Both the position numbers and the translations under genes were made by a program. From CAYJBH01 sp964370765 (lineage in GTDB: Bacteria > Bacillota > Clostridia > Oscillospirales > Ruminococcaceae): DNA of 20,156 nucleotides. The stretch lies in assembly GCA_964370765.1 (NCBI GenBank), contig CAYJKW010000039.1:1-20156 (forward strand), in the 5' to 3' direction. Below the pieces are notes generated by a model. That model worked only from the letters and a program-made list of their open reading frames with translations, searched no databases and was not told where the DNA came from. Below, one piece after another: positions 1 to 6,921 of the stretch. Position 1 is the first letter of the stretch, and each line of letters starts with the position of its first letter.

Positions 1-1032
1 GATTCCGATATTGCCGATCTTTTGCGTCGCAGTAAAAAACCGATATTTGTTGCAGTTAACAAGCTTGACAGCATTGGCAGCAGCGATGCAGCCCTTTTTG
101 AATTTTATGCACTTGCAATCGGTGATTTGTTTGCTGTTTCGGCGGTTCATGGCCATGGTACCGGCGATATTTTGGATGCAATTTTCGAGCATCTGGAGTT
201 TGAGGAGAAACGTGAAAAAACAGGTGATGATCCAATCACCGTTGCCATTATCGGCAGGCCCAATGTCGGCAAAAGCTCCCTTGTTAACCATATACTCGGT
301 GAAAACCGAATGATAGTAAGGGACGAGGCCGGCACCACTAGAGATGCAGTGGACAGCCCTGTAGAAAACAAATATGGAAAGTTTGTGCTTATTGATACTG
401 CAGGAATGAGAAAACGCGGCAAGGTAGAGGCCGGTGTAGAGCGCTACAGTACACTTCGTAGCCTTGCAGCGGTTCAGCGAAGCGAGGTTGTTGTTATAAT
501 GTTAGATGCCACCGTAGGCTTTACCGAGCAGGACAGCAAGATTGCCGGTTATGCCCACGAGGAAGGCAAGGCTTGTATAATTGCAGTTAATAAGTGGGAT
601 GCCATCGAAAAGGAAACAAAGACGATGGAGAAGATGAGAAAAAGTCTTATGAACGACTTTTCGTTTATGTCCTATGTTCCGTTTATATTCATATCTGCAA
701 AAACCGGCGAGCGTGTTGAGCGTATGTTCGAACTTATTAAGTTTGTTAACGATCAGAATGCAATGCGTATTACCACCGGTGTATTAAATGACCTTCTACA
801 CCGTGCTACGGCAAGGGTTCAGCCACCAAGTGATAGAGGTCGTCCATTAAAGATATATTATATGACCCAGATATCCACCCGCCCACCTACATTCGCGGCA
901 TTTTGCAACAAGAAGGAGCTTTTCCATTTCTCCTATCAACGCTATATTGAAAATCAAATTAGGCACACCTATGGTTTAGAGGGTACCCCTATAAGGTTGC
1001 TTATACGTGAACGTGGTGAAAAGGTACAATAA
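1..1032 (+). CDS. der: GTPase Der (EngA), 3' part; 5' end lies outside the window
   Basis: This is the ribosome-assembly GTPase Der, which acts on the 50S subunit. The frame is open from base 1, so the visible 343 residues lack roughly the first 100 of a protein usually about 440 long. The end of the first G domain is visible (G4 motif NKLD at residues 20-23). The complete second G domain follows: P-loop GRPNVGKSS near residue 85, DTAGM as G3, NKWD as G4 and SAK as G5. The C-terminal KH-like domain covers about the last 90 residues and ends in the family-typical GTPIRLLIRERGEK. Two tandem G domains plus KH is unique to Der. The hisS gene follows 23 nt downstream on the same strand, so the two are probably co-transcribed. 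There is no frameshift or missing motif in the visible part. Confidence 0.96.
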   Translation, partial: DSDIADLLRRSKKPIFVAVNKLDSIGSSDAALFEFYALAIGDLFAVSAVHGHGTGDILDAIFEHLEFEEKREKTGDDPITVAIIGRPNVGKSSLVNHILGENRMIVRDEAGTTRDAVDSPVENKYGKFVLIDTAGMRKRGKVEAGVERYSTLRSLAAVQRSEVVVIMLDATVGFTEQDSKIAGYAHEEGKACIIAVNKWDAIEKETKTMEKMRKSLMNDFSFMSYVPFIFISAKTGERVERMFELIKFVNDQNAMRITTGVLNDLLHRATARVQPPSDRGRPLKIYYMTQISTRPPTFAAFCNKKELFHFSYQRYIENQIRHTYGLEGTPIRLLIRERGEKVQ

Positions 1033-1055
1033 TTTAAAAGAAACGAGGTCTTTAG

Positions 1056-2369
1056 ATGAATAACGATGCTACATTTGAGCTTATGAACGTTAAGGGTGGA
1101 AACGACTATCTTCCTGAGGTTTTAATTACCCGAAACAGGGTTATAAATATTCTTAAAACACATTTTGAACGGTTTGGCTATCTCCCCTTAGAGACGACCA
1201 TGCTTTGCTATAAAGACCTATTGTCATACAAATATGCCGGTGGCGCCGAAATAATGAAAGAGGTATACTCCCTAACCGATCAAGGTGGGAGGGAACTTGG
1301 GCTTCGTTATGACCTAACGGTACCTTTTTGCAAGGTAATAGGAATGAACAAAAACATACGTATGCCTTTCAAGCGCTACGAGATAGGAAAGGTTTTTCGT
1401 GATGGTCCGGTAAAGCTTGGGCGCTGTAGAGAGTTTTATCAATGTGATATCGATGCGGTAGGTCTTAACGGCCAGGAGATTGAGGCCGAGCTAATGAACC
1501 TTGCCGTTGTAGCATACACCGAGATCGGCATCGATCTTGAGATTCGCTACAGCAATCGTAAATTTTTAACCGGTGTTATCGCCCACTGCGGCTTTAAAGA
1601 CGAGCTTTGTTCTGCAATTGTATTAGAGGTTGATAAGCTGGAAAAAACCAGTAGAAACTCGGTAATCAAAGAGATATCAAGAGTTACCGGTTCCAACGAT
1701 ACCCAAAAGGCAGAACTGCTACTCGATTATCTGTTCACACCTATAGAGGAACTTACCGAAAAATTGGTAGATGTTGAGGAGGTAAAGGAGGGGTTAACAC
1801 AGCTAGTTAATCTGCATAACATACTTAACACCCTTGGCATATCACAGTATTGTAGGTTTGTCCCATCCCTTGCAAGAGGGCTAGAGATATATACCGGCAC
1901 GGTATGGGAGGTGTTTGATAAAAAAGGTGGAATTTCCTCCAGCCTTGGCGGCGGTGGCCGGTACGATAAGATTATCTCCGACTTCATGGATGACGGCCGT
2001 GTGTACCCTGCTGTGGGAATGAGTTTTGGATTGGAACCTATCTGCACCGTGCTTAATCTACAAAAGCAACAGGTTGAAAACACTGTAAATCTTTTTATCA
2101 TACCACTTAGCACATCGATGCAGTCTATGGCAATTGCAAATAGACTTAGAGAAAAAGGGGTAAATGTTCTTGTCGAAATGTCCGGCAAAAAACTTAATAA
2201 ATCGTTTAGCTATGCTAACAACGAAAAGATACCCTATGTACTTGTGTTGGGTGAAAACGAATGTGAATCCGGCGTAATAAATATCAAGGACATGAACAGT
2301 GGTGAAACTAAAGAGTTTAATATAAACGACGTTGATGTAATTGCCGCGCACATAACACAAAGTTCTTGA
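1056..2369 (+). CDS. hisS: Histidine--tRNA ligase (short Firmicute-type class II HisRS)
   Basis: It charges tRNA-His with histidine in the cytoplasm. The protein has 437 residues. Visible class II features are RYDLTVPF (84-91), the motif 2 region KRYEIGKVFRDGP (106-118) leading to REFYQCDID, the histidine-specific RGLEIYTGT (274-282), and GGGGRYD (298-304). An anticodon-binding domain fills about 340-437. The histidine-specific signatures and C-terminal domain argue against the regulatory paralogue HisZ. One oddity is motif 3, which reads GLEPI (325-329) where many HisRS have GLERL, so the ATP-contacting Arg is replaced by Pro. I believe related Firmicute enzymes also vary here but could not check. 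The start at 1056 has a GAGG element 8 nt upstream (1044-1047). The gene is probably translated from the der transcript. Its stop codon overlaps the -35 box of the next promoter. Confidence 0.93.
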   Translation: MNNDATFELMNVKGGNDYLPEVLITRNRVINILKTHFERFGYLPLETTMLCYKDLLSYKYAGGAEIMKEVYSLTDQGGRELGLRYDLTVPFCKVIGMNKNIRMPFKRYEIGKVFRDGPVKLGRCREFYQCDIDAVGLNGQEIEAELMNLAVVAYTEIGIDLEIRYSNRKFLTGVIAHCGFKDELCSAIVLEVDKLEKTSRNSVIKEISRVTGSNDTQKAELLLDYLFTPIEELTEKLVDVEEVKEGLTQLVNLHNILNTLGISQYCRFVPSLARGLEIYTGTVWEVFDKKGGISSSLGGGGRYDKIISDFMDDGRVYPAVGMSFGLEPICTVLNLQKQQVENTVNLFIIPLSTSMQSMAIANRLREKGVNVLVEMSGKKLNKSFSYANNEKIPYVLVLGENECESGVINIKDMNSGETKEFNINDVDVIAAHITQSS

Positions 2370-2394
2370 CAAACGTTACCCTTTGTATTATAAT
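2366..2394 (+). promoter_or_regulatory. Consensus sigma-A promoter of rpsF-ssb-rpsR
   Basis: TTGACA (2366-2371), a 17-bp spacer and TATAAT (2389-2394) match the sigma-A consensus exactly. The -35 box overlaps the hisS stop codon TGA (2367-2369). Transcription should begin near 2401, giving a leader of about 72 nt before rpsF. A full-consensus promoter fits a ribosomal protein operon. Confidence 0.9.
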
Positions 2395-2400
2395 ATATAG

Positions 2401-2472
2401 GCTACTCATACCGAGGGTGTATGGGAGCGCCCTTCGGCGAATTATCGCCGCTTATGACCATAAGGAGGTACA
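2401..2472 (+). promoter_or_regulatory. Structured rpsF leader, probable S6:S18 autoregulatory RNA
   Basis: Seen: CTCATAC (2405-2411) can pair with GTATGGG (2419-2425), enclosing a CGAGGGT loop, so the segment shows CCGA followed by GGGTGT. A second hairpin GGCGA/TCGCC (2436-2440/2445-2449) follows, then CTTAT/ATAAG (2451-2455/2460-2464), whose 3' arm touches the Shine-Dalgarno AAGGAGG (2462-2468). Known: leaders of bacterial rpsF operons often carry an S6:S18-binding RNA with a conserved CCG in a loop, mimicking the 16S rRNA site. Inferred: excess S6:S18 binds here and represses the operon, with the last hairpin able to mask the ribosome site. The pairing was done by eye. Confidence 0.55.
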
Positions 2473-2757
2473 ATGAGAAAATATGAGGCTATGATGGTTC
2501 TCTCCTGCACAAAGGATGAAGAAGCATTAAAAACGCTAATCGCAAAGTTTCGTGGTATTATCGAAACAAACGCCACAATCGAGAGCTTTGATGAATGGGG
2601 CAAGCGTCGTCTTGCATACCCAATCAACTACGAGAATGACGGCTATTACATTCTTTGCACATTTGATAGTAATGTCGATTTCCCGAAAGAGCTTACACGT
2701 ATATTCAACATAACCGATGGTGTTCTTCGCACAATGATTATCGCTAAAGATGATTAA
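2473..2757 (+). CDS. rpsF: 30S ribosomal protein S6
   Basis: S6 binds 16S rRNA together with S18 on the platform of the 30S subunit. The 94 residues are the normal length and the protein is recognisable throughout: N-terminal RKYEAMMVL, the central EWGKRRLAYPI typical of S6, and a C-terminal helix-strand pair ending in IAKDD. The start has a strong AAGGAGG 4 nt upstream. It is the first gene of the conserved rpsF-ssb-rpsR operon and is separated from ssb by 14 nt. Expression is likely set by the consensus promoter and the structured leader directly upstream. Confidence 0.97.
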   Translation: MRKYEAMMVLSCTKDEEALKTLIAKFRGIIETNATIESFDEWGKRRLAYPINYENDGYYILCTFDSNVDFPKELTRIFNITDGVLRTMIIAKDD

Positions 2758-2771
2758 TAGGAGATAAAAGG

Positions 2772-3209
2772 ATGAATGTTGTTGCACTTCTTGGGCGGTT
2801 AGTGGCCGACCCAGAGTTACGCCAAACACCGCAAGGCTTAGCAGTTACACGTATGCGCATTGCCGTAAACCGTGCCTATGTTAAGCAAGGCGAAGAGCGC
2901 AAGGCCGACTTTATAGATGTTGTTGCCTGGCGCGGTACTGCAGAGTTTGTTTCTAAATACTTTAGAAAAGGCAGCATGATCGGTGTTTCCGGCGCTATAC
3001 AGACCAGAACCTATACCGATAAAGATGGTAACAATCGCCACGCCTTTGAAATTGTTGCTGACAACGTTTATTTTGCCGAAAGCAAAGGCTCATCTTCGGG
3101 CTCAAGCATATCGGCACCACCTGCCGTTACCAATAACGAGGTAGCATACTCTTCCGGTAACAACGACGATTTTACAATCGTTGATGATAGTGAAGATCTA
3201 CCGTTCTAA
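2772..3209 (+). CDS. ssb: Single-stranded DNA-binding protein
   Basis: SSB coats single-stranded DNA during replication, recombination and repair and recruits partner proteins. The 145-residue product has an OB fold at about 1-105, beginning MNVVALLGRLVADPEL and containing KADFIDVVAWRGTAEFV. A low-complexity Ser/Asn-rich linker (about 110-130) leads to the acidic C-terminal tip DDSEDLPF (138-145), the canonical docking peptide for SSB partners. AGGAG lies 8 nt before the ATG. It sits between rpsF and rpsR as in most Firmicutes, so it is expressed with ribosomal proteins. No anomaly was seen. Confidence 0.97.
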   Translation: MNVVALLGRLVADPELRQTPQGLAVTRMRIAVNRAYVKQGEERKADFIDVVAWRGTAEFVSKYFRKGSMIGVSGAIQTRTYTDKDGNNRHAFEIVADNVYFAESKGSSSGSSISAPPAVTNNEVAYSSGNNDDFTIVDDSEDLPF

Positions 3210-3237
3210 CAAATATTACTATTAAGGAGATACTATA

Positions 3238-3498
3238 ATGGCTAATCCAGTAGAAAGCGGAAGTGCAGCAGTTCGTGCAGCCTCCCGTCGTCCTCGTAAA
3301 AAGGTTTGTACTTTTTGTGCAGATAAATCCAAATCTATCGATTACAAGGATCTTGTAAAATTACGTAAGTTTATTACCGAACGTTCCAAGATTATCCCAC
3401 GTAGGGTTACAGGCACCTGTGCTGAGCATCAGCGTATGCTTGCAACAGCAATTAAGCGCTCAAGATATGTAGCACTTATGCCCTACACAAACGACTAA
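3238..3498 (+). CDS. rpsR: 30S ribosomal protein S18, zinc-type (C+)
   Basis: S18 is the partner of S6 in the 30S platform. The 86-residue protein has an extended basic N-terminus (RRPRKK) and the S18 core DYKDLVKLRKFITE, then KIIPRRVTGT, ending in RSRYVALMPY. CTFC (residues 24-27) and a downstream CAEH are the Cys/His set of the zinc-binding (C+) class of S18. Many bacteria also keep a Cys-less copy, but none is visible here. AAGGAG lies 8 nt before the ATG. It is the last gene of the operon and a strong terminator follows 13 nt after its stop. Confidence 0.97.
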   Translation: MANPVESGSAAVRAASRRPRKKVCTFCADKSKSIDYKDLVKLRKFITERSKIIPRRVTGTCAEHQRMLATAIKRSRYVALMPYTND

Positions 3499-3507
3499 TA
3501 TGTTCTT

Positions 3508-3540
3508 AAAGGTGATGAATTTATATTCATCACTTTTTTT
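3508..3540 (+). terminator. Intrinsic terminator of the rpsF operon
   Basis: GTGATGAAT (3512-3520) and ATTCATCAC (3525-3533) form a perfect 9-bp stem with a TTAT loop, followed by seven T. The AAAG before the stem can pair with the start of the T run, extending it. Confidence 0.93.
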
Positions 3541-3572
3541 ATGCTCTACATATGCTATTTTCTACAAATTCA

Positions 3573-3601
3573 TTGACAAAATGTTATAATTTGCTTATAA
3601 T
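3573..3601 (+). promoter_or_regulatory. Consensus sigma-A promoter of the chemoreceptor gene
   Basis: TTGACA (3573-3578), 17 bp, TATAAT (3596-3601). The predicted start is near 3608, about 28 nt before the chosen ATG at 3636. The in-frame ATGs at 3552 and 3603 fall upstream of this transcription start, so they cannot be used by this transcript. Confidence 0.88.
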
Positions 3602-3635
3602 TATGTCAAAGCCTACTGATTTAAGGATGGTTATT

Positions 3636-5324
3636 ATGAAAAAAGCAATTAAAGCGTCTACCATGCAACTGTATCGGATAATTGCCACTACAATTCTTAT
3701 GTTGATTTTAACGATAGCGTTGATTGTATCAACAGTATCATCAAATTCAAGTCATCAGGTAAGTGATGCTCGAGCGGAGCTTATTATAAATCTAAATCGA
3801 TTTATGGATGGGTCGGCCTATCTAACCTCAGAGGTAAGGGCATACGCAGCAACAGGTCTTCAGATTCATTCTGAAAACTATTGGAACGAGGTCGAGGTCC
3901 TTAAAAACCGTGATATAGGTGTCGAAAACATGCAGGCTATCGGCATCACAGCGGAGGAAGATGCTACAATAAGGGCTATGCAATCACTGTCTAACGAGTT
4001 AATCCCACTAGAGAGTGCGGCTATGGATCTTGTTAGCAGTGGTAATCAAGAGGCTGCAATAGACAGTGTTTTCGGTCCCGAATATGAAAGCACCTTAAAT
4101 GAAATTGCTGCCTTGCAAACAAAACTAACCGAGATGATAGATACAAGAACAGCACAAAGTGTTGTTGACGTTTATCTCCAAAATAATATAATTTATATTG
4201 TATTGTTCATTATAATTGCACTTATACTTGTTATCCAAGCAGCATCAGAATTTGTACTTAAAAAACGAGTAATTACCCCCATAAATAAATGTTCTAATGC
4301 GCTTCATGAAATATCAAAAGGTGACTTTACCTATGAGCTAGATGTCCCAAGCGACACCTCAGAAATCGGCATACTTGCATCATCAACAAGAGATACAATT
4401 GCAAACCTATCCGCAATTGTAGATGAGCTAAGCTGTGCTTTAACACAGATGTCTAACGGCGATTTCACCTACAAATGGAAGTCTGAGCATCTTTTTGTAG
4501 GCGATTATAAAACTTTATCTACTGCATATCGCCAAATCGCTACTGTTCTTCCCAACACATTGAAACAGCTGCAAAACGCATCATCACATGTTAGGTCTGG
4601 TAGCGAACAGCTATCCAACAGCGCACAATCACTTGCACAATGCTCGTCCGAGCAAGCCTCAACTGTAAAGGAACTAAACGTTACAATCGCCGATATTACC
4701 GGAAAGATAAAAAAGACGGCATCTGATTCCATAAGCTCAAAAGAGGCAAATGCTAAGGCACAAAAAGCCCTACACGACACCATGGATCATATGAGCGAGA
4801 TGATGTTAGCCATGGAGGAAATAAGTGCAAAATCACAAGAAATTGGTAAAATTATTAAGGCAATTGATGATATCGCTTTCCAAACAAATATCTTATCCCT
4901 TAACGCATCGGTCGAGGCTGCAAGGGCTGGGATGGCTGGAAAAGGGTTTGCTGTTGTTGCCGAAGAGGTTGGTAATCTTGCAACTAAGTCAGCTAAATCA
5001 GCTAAAGACACAACGGCATTAGTTGAAGATACCCTAGAGGCGTTGGAAAAGGGCAACAGGGTAGCAAAAAACACATCGCAATCTATCAACGTAATTCTTG
5101 AGGCTGCGACAAAGCTTAGCAAATGTGTAAATGACATTGCAGAGGCTACTGAGGAACAGACTGATTCGGCCAACGAGATGAGCCAAGAGGTTTCCCAAAT
5201 ATCTGCAGTTGTAGTTACAAACTCAGCCACTGCTGAGCAGACAGCTGCCATAAGCGAGGAGCTTCTTAGTGAGGCACACAAGCTACGTGATCTTATTGCC
5301 ACCTTTAAATTCAAAGATAACTGA
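3636..5324 (+). CDS. Methyl-accepting chemotaxis protein
   Basis: A transmembrane chemoreceptor that signals to CheW/CheA. Domains in the 562 residues: TM1 about 12-34; an extracytoplasmic helical sensor about 35-183, probably a four-helix bundle; TM2 about 184-208; HAMP about 209-260; a second HAMP-like stretch about 261-300 in which an SNGDFTYK segment echoes the SKGDFTYE of the first; then the long coiled-coil signalling domain. Its hairpin tip near 405-445 reads IAFQTNILSLNASVEAARAG then KGFAVVAEEV, the family hallmark. Gln/Glu-rich methylation-type segments flank the tip. There is no CheR-tether pentapeptide at the C-terminus (FKFKDN). The start at 3636 is chosen because AAGGA lies 8 nt upstream and longer in-frame starts precede the promoter's start point. 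No che genes are in the window, and the ligand is unknown. Confidence 0.93.
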   Translation: MKKAIKASTMQLYRIIATTILMLILTIALIVSTVSSNSSHQVSDARAELIINLNRFMDGSAYLTSEVRAYAATGLQIHSENYWNEVEVLKNRDIGVENMQAIGITAEEDATIRAMQSLSNELIPLESAAMDLVSSGNQEAAIDSVFGPEYESTLNEIAALQTKLTEMIDTRTAQSVVDVYLQNNIIYIVLFIIIALILVIQAASEFVLKKRVITPINKCSNALHEISKGDFTYELDVPSDTSEIGILASSTRDTIANLSAIVDELSCALTQMSNGDFTYKWKSEHLFVGDYKTLSTAYRQIATVLPNTLKQLQNASSHVRSGSEQLSNSAQSLAQCSSEQASTVKELNVTIADITGKIKKTASDSISSKEANAKAQKALHDTMDHMSEMMLAMEEISAKSQEIGKIIKAIDDIAFQTNILSLNASVEAARAGMAGKGFAVVAEEVGNLATKSAKSAKDTTALVEDTLEALEKGNRVAKNTSQSINVILEAATKLSKCVNDIAEATEEQTDSANEMSQEVSQISAVVVTNSATAEQTAAISEELLSEAHKLRDLIATFKFKDN

Positions 5325-5348
5325 TATTCTAGAAGTATAGCAACGCCT

Positions 5349-5391
5349 AAGGCGAGGAGCATCACAAAGATGGTCTTCGCCTTAACTTTTT
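5349..5391 (+). terminator. Probable terminator after the chemoreceptor gene
   Basis: AAGGCGAGGA (5349-5358) pairs with TCTTCGCCTT (5374-5383) over 10 bp with one G-U. An inner CATC/GATG pair (5360-5363/5369-5372) extends the hairpin. A run of five T (5387-5391) follows after AAC, so the U tract is slightly displaced. Confidence 0.65.
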
Positions 5392-5431
5392 ACATTTCAG
5401 TGTTTTAATTGTGTATTTCCATTTAAATGTA

Positions 5432-5440
5432 TGCTATACT
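5432..5440 (+). promoter_or_regulatory. Possible extended -10 promoter of the ABC-F gene
   Basis: TGCTATACT is an extended -10 (TGn plus TATACT at 5435-5440). No good -35 lies at 17 bp; TTGTGT (5409-5414) is 20 bp away. A start near 5447 would leave only about 23 nt before the ATG at 5470, too short for the leader-peptide attenuators known for some ABC-F resistance genes. Confidence 0.45.
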
Positions 5441-5469
5441 TATAACACATTACAGTATAGGATCTGCAT

Positions 5470-6921
5470 ATGTCGATTATTGATGTTAAAAATCTAACAT
5501 TCGCCTATCCCGGTAGCTATGATAATATATTTGATAACATTTCTTTTAGAATAGATACCGATTGGAAGCTGGGTTTTGTTGGTAGAAACGGGATGGGTAA
5601 AACCACATTCCTTAAATTACTATTGGGATATTACAGCTATCTTGGACAGATAAGCTGTAGTGCATCGTTCAGCTATTTTCCACTAAACATAAAAGACCGC
5701 ACCTTAATCACGGCTGATATTGTCGGGGATGACTGGAAAATAAGACGTGAACTTACCTTGCTAGGTGTCGACTGTGACCTGCTTTACAGAGCATTTAATA
5801 CACTATCAGGGGGCGAGCAAACCAAGGTTTTACTTGCAACGCTATTTGTACAGGATAATGGCTTTGCACTTATTGACGAGCCTACTAATCACCTTGATAT
5901 TGAGGGGCGAAAGCTTGTTTCTAAATATTTAAAAGGAAAGTCCGGCTTTATATTGGTATCACACGACCGTGCATTTTTAGATGGTTGTATTGATCATGTC
6001 CTTTCTATTAACAGATCAAGCATACAGGTTGTGCAGGATAGCTTTTCCGGTTGGTATAAAAACAAGCTGCAACAGGATGAATTTGAACTTGCCGAAAATG
6101 CAAAACTTAAAAAGGAGATAAAACGCCTAGGTGATACAGCGAAGGAAAAAGCTATCTGGTCTGACAGGCTCGAAGAAACAAAAATAGGTACTCATCAAGC
6201 TGATAGAGGTAGGATTGGACATCTTGCAGCCAAGATGATGAAACGTAGTAAAGCCATAGCACGTAGGTCGGAAGAGGCAGTATCCGATAAGCAAAAGCTG
6301 CTTAAAAATATAGAAAAAGTAGACAACCTAAAGTTAAACCCTCTAATTTATCATTCTAACATGTTATTAGAATTTAAAGATGTTTCTATTTACTATGAAG
6401 ATAAAAAAATTTTCACCCCACTCTCATTTACTATAGAGCGGGGCAAAAAAAATGTTTTTAGAGGTAAAAATGGTAGCGGTAAATCATCTATACTTAAGCT
6501 GATTTGCGGCGACGAAATTTGCCACACAGGTGAGTTCTTTAAAGCAACAGGTCTAAAGATATCTTACCTGCCACAGGACACATCGCATCTGTCCGGAAGC
6601 ATTACAAGCTATGAGGAGCAAAACAAGCTAGACTCTACGTTATTTAGAGCTATACTGCGCAAGTTAAACTTTAAAAGATCCCAGTTTGATAAAAGAATAG
6701 ACGACTATTCTGAGGGACAAAAGAAAAAACTTTTGATTGCACATTCATTGTGTGAACAAGCCCATCTATACATATGGGACGAACCATTAAACTATATTGA
6801 TATAATCTCAAGAATCCAGATAGAACAGCTACTTGCAAGCCACGATATTTCGTTGCTATTAGTTGAACATGACGAAGTGTTTTGTAATAACTTACAATGT
6901 GATGTTATTGATATTCCCTAG
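5470..6921 (+). CDS. ABC-F ATPase, Lsa/Vga-like (candidate ribosomal protection protein)
   Basis: A 483-residue soluble protein with two ABC domains and no membrane segment, which is the ABC-F plan. Domain 1 has Walker A GRNGMGKTT (38-46), signature LSGGEQTK (112-119) and DEPTNHLD (136-143), then SHDR. Domain 2 has GKNGSGKSS (332-340), a degenerate signature YSEGQKKK (413-420), DEPLNYID (437-444) and EHDE as the switch region. The basic linker between them (about 190-300) includes LAAKMMKRSKAI, which resembles the Lsa/Vga group. Known: members of that group displace lincosamides, streptogramin A and pleuromutilins from the ribosome. Inferred: this one may do the same, but housekeeping ABC-F factors also exist and the sequence cannot decide. 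AGGA lies 7 nt before the ATG. Its stop overlaps that of the convergent P-ATPase. Confidence 0.88.
   Translation: MSIIDVKNLTFAYPGSYDNIFDNISFRIDTDWKLGFVGRNGMGKTTFLKLLLGYYSYLGQISCSASFSYFPLNIKDRTLITADIVGDDWKIRRELTLLGVDCDLLYRAFNTLSGGEQTKVLLATLFVQDNGFALIDEPTNHLDIEGRKLVSKYLKGKSGFILVSHDRAFLDGCIDHVLSINRSSIQVVQDSFSGWYKNKLQQDEFELAENAKLKKEIKRLGDTAKEKAIWSDRLEETKIGTHQADRGRIGHLAAKMMKRSKAIARRSEEAVSDKQKLLKNIEKVDNLKLNPLIYHSNMLLEFKDVSIYYEDKKIFTPLSFTIERGKKNVFRGKNGSGKSSILKLICGDEICHTGEFFKATGLKISYLPQDTSHLSGSITSYEEQNKLDSTLFRAILRKLNFKRSQFDKRIDDYSEGQKKKLLIAHSLCEQAHLYIWDEPLNYIDIISRIQIEQLLASHDISLLLVEHDEVFCNNLQCDVIDIP

Noticed and set aside
1727..2188. 153-codon open frame on the minus strand
   Set aside because: Antisense to hisS, with no ribosome site or motif.
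1056..2369. HisZ, the catalytically inactive regulatory paralogue
   Set aside because: The histidine-specific RGLEIYTGT and GGRYD motifs and a full anticodon-binding domain are present, and no his biosynthesis genes are adjacent.
3585..3590. Alternative -10 TATAAT upstream of the chemoreceptor
   Set aside because: It is only 6 bp from the TTGACA at 3573, too close to work with it; the TATAAT at 3596 has the correct 17-bp spacing.
4787..5365. 192-codon open frame on the minus strand
   Set aside because: Antisense to the chemoreceptor signalling domain; its periodicity simply mirrors the heptads of that coiled coil.
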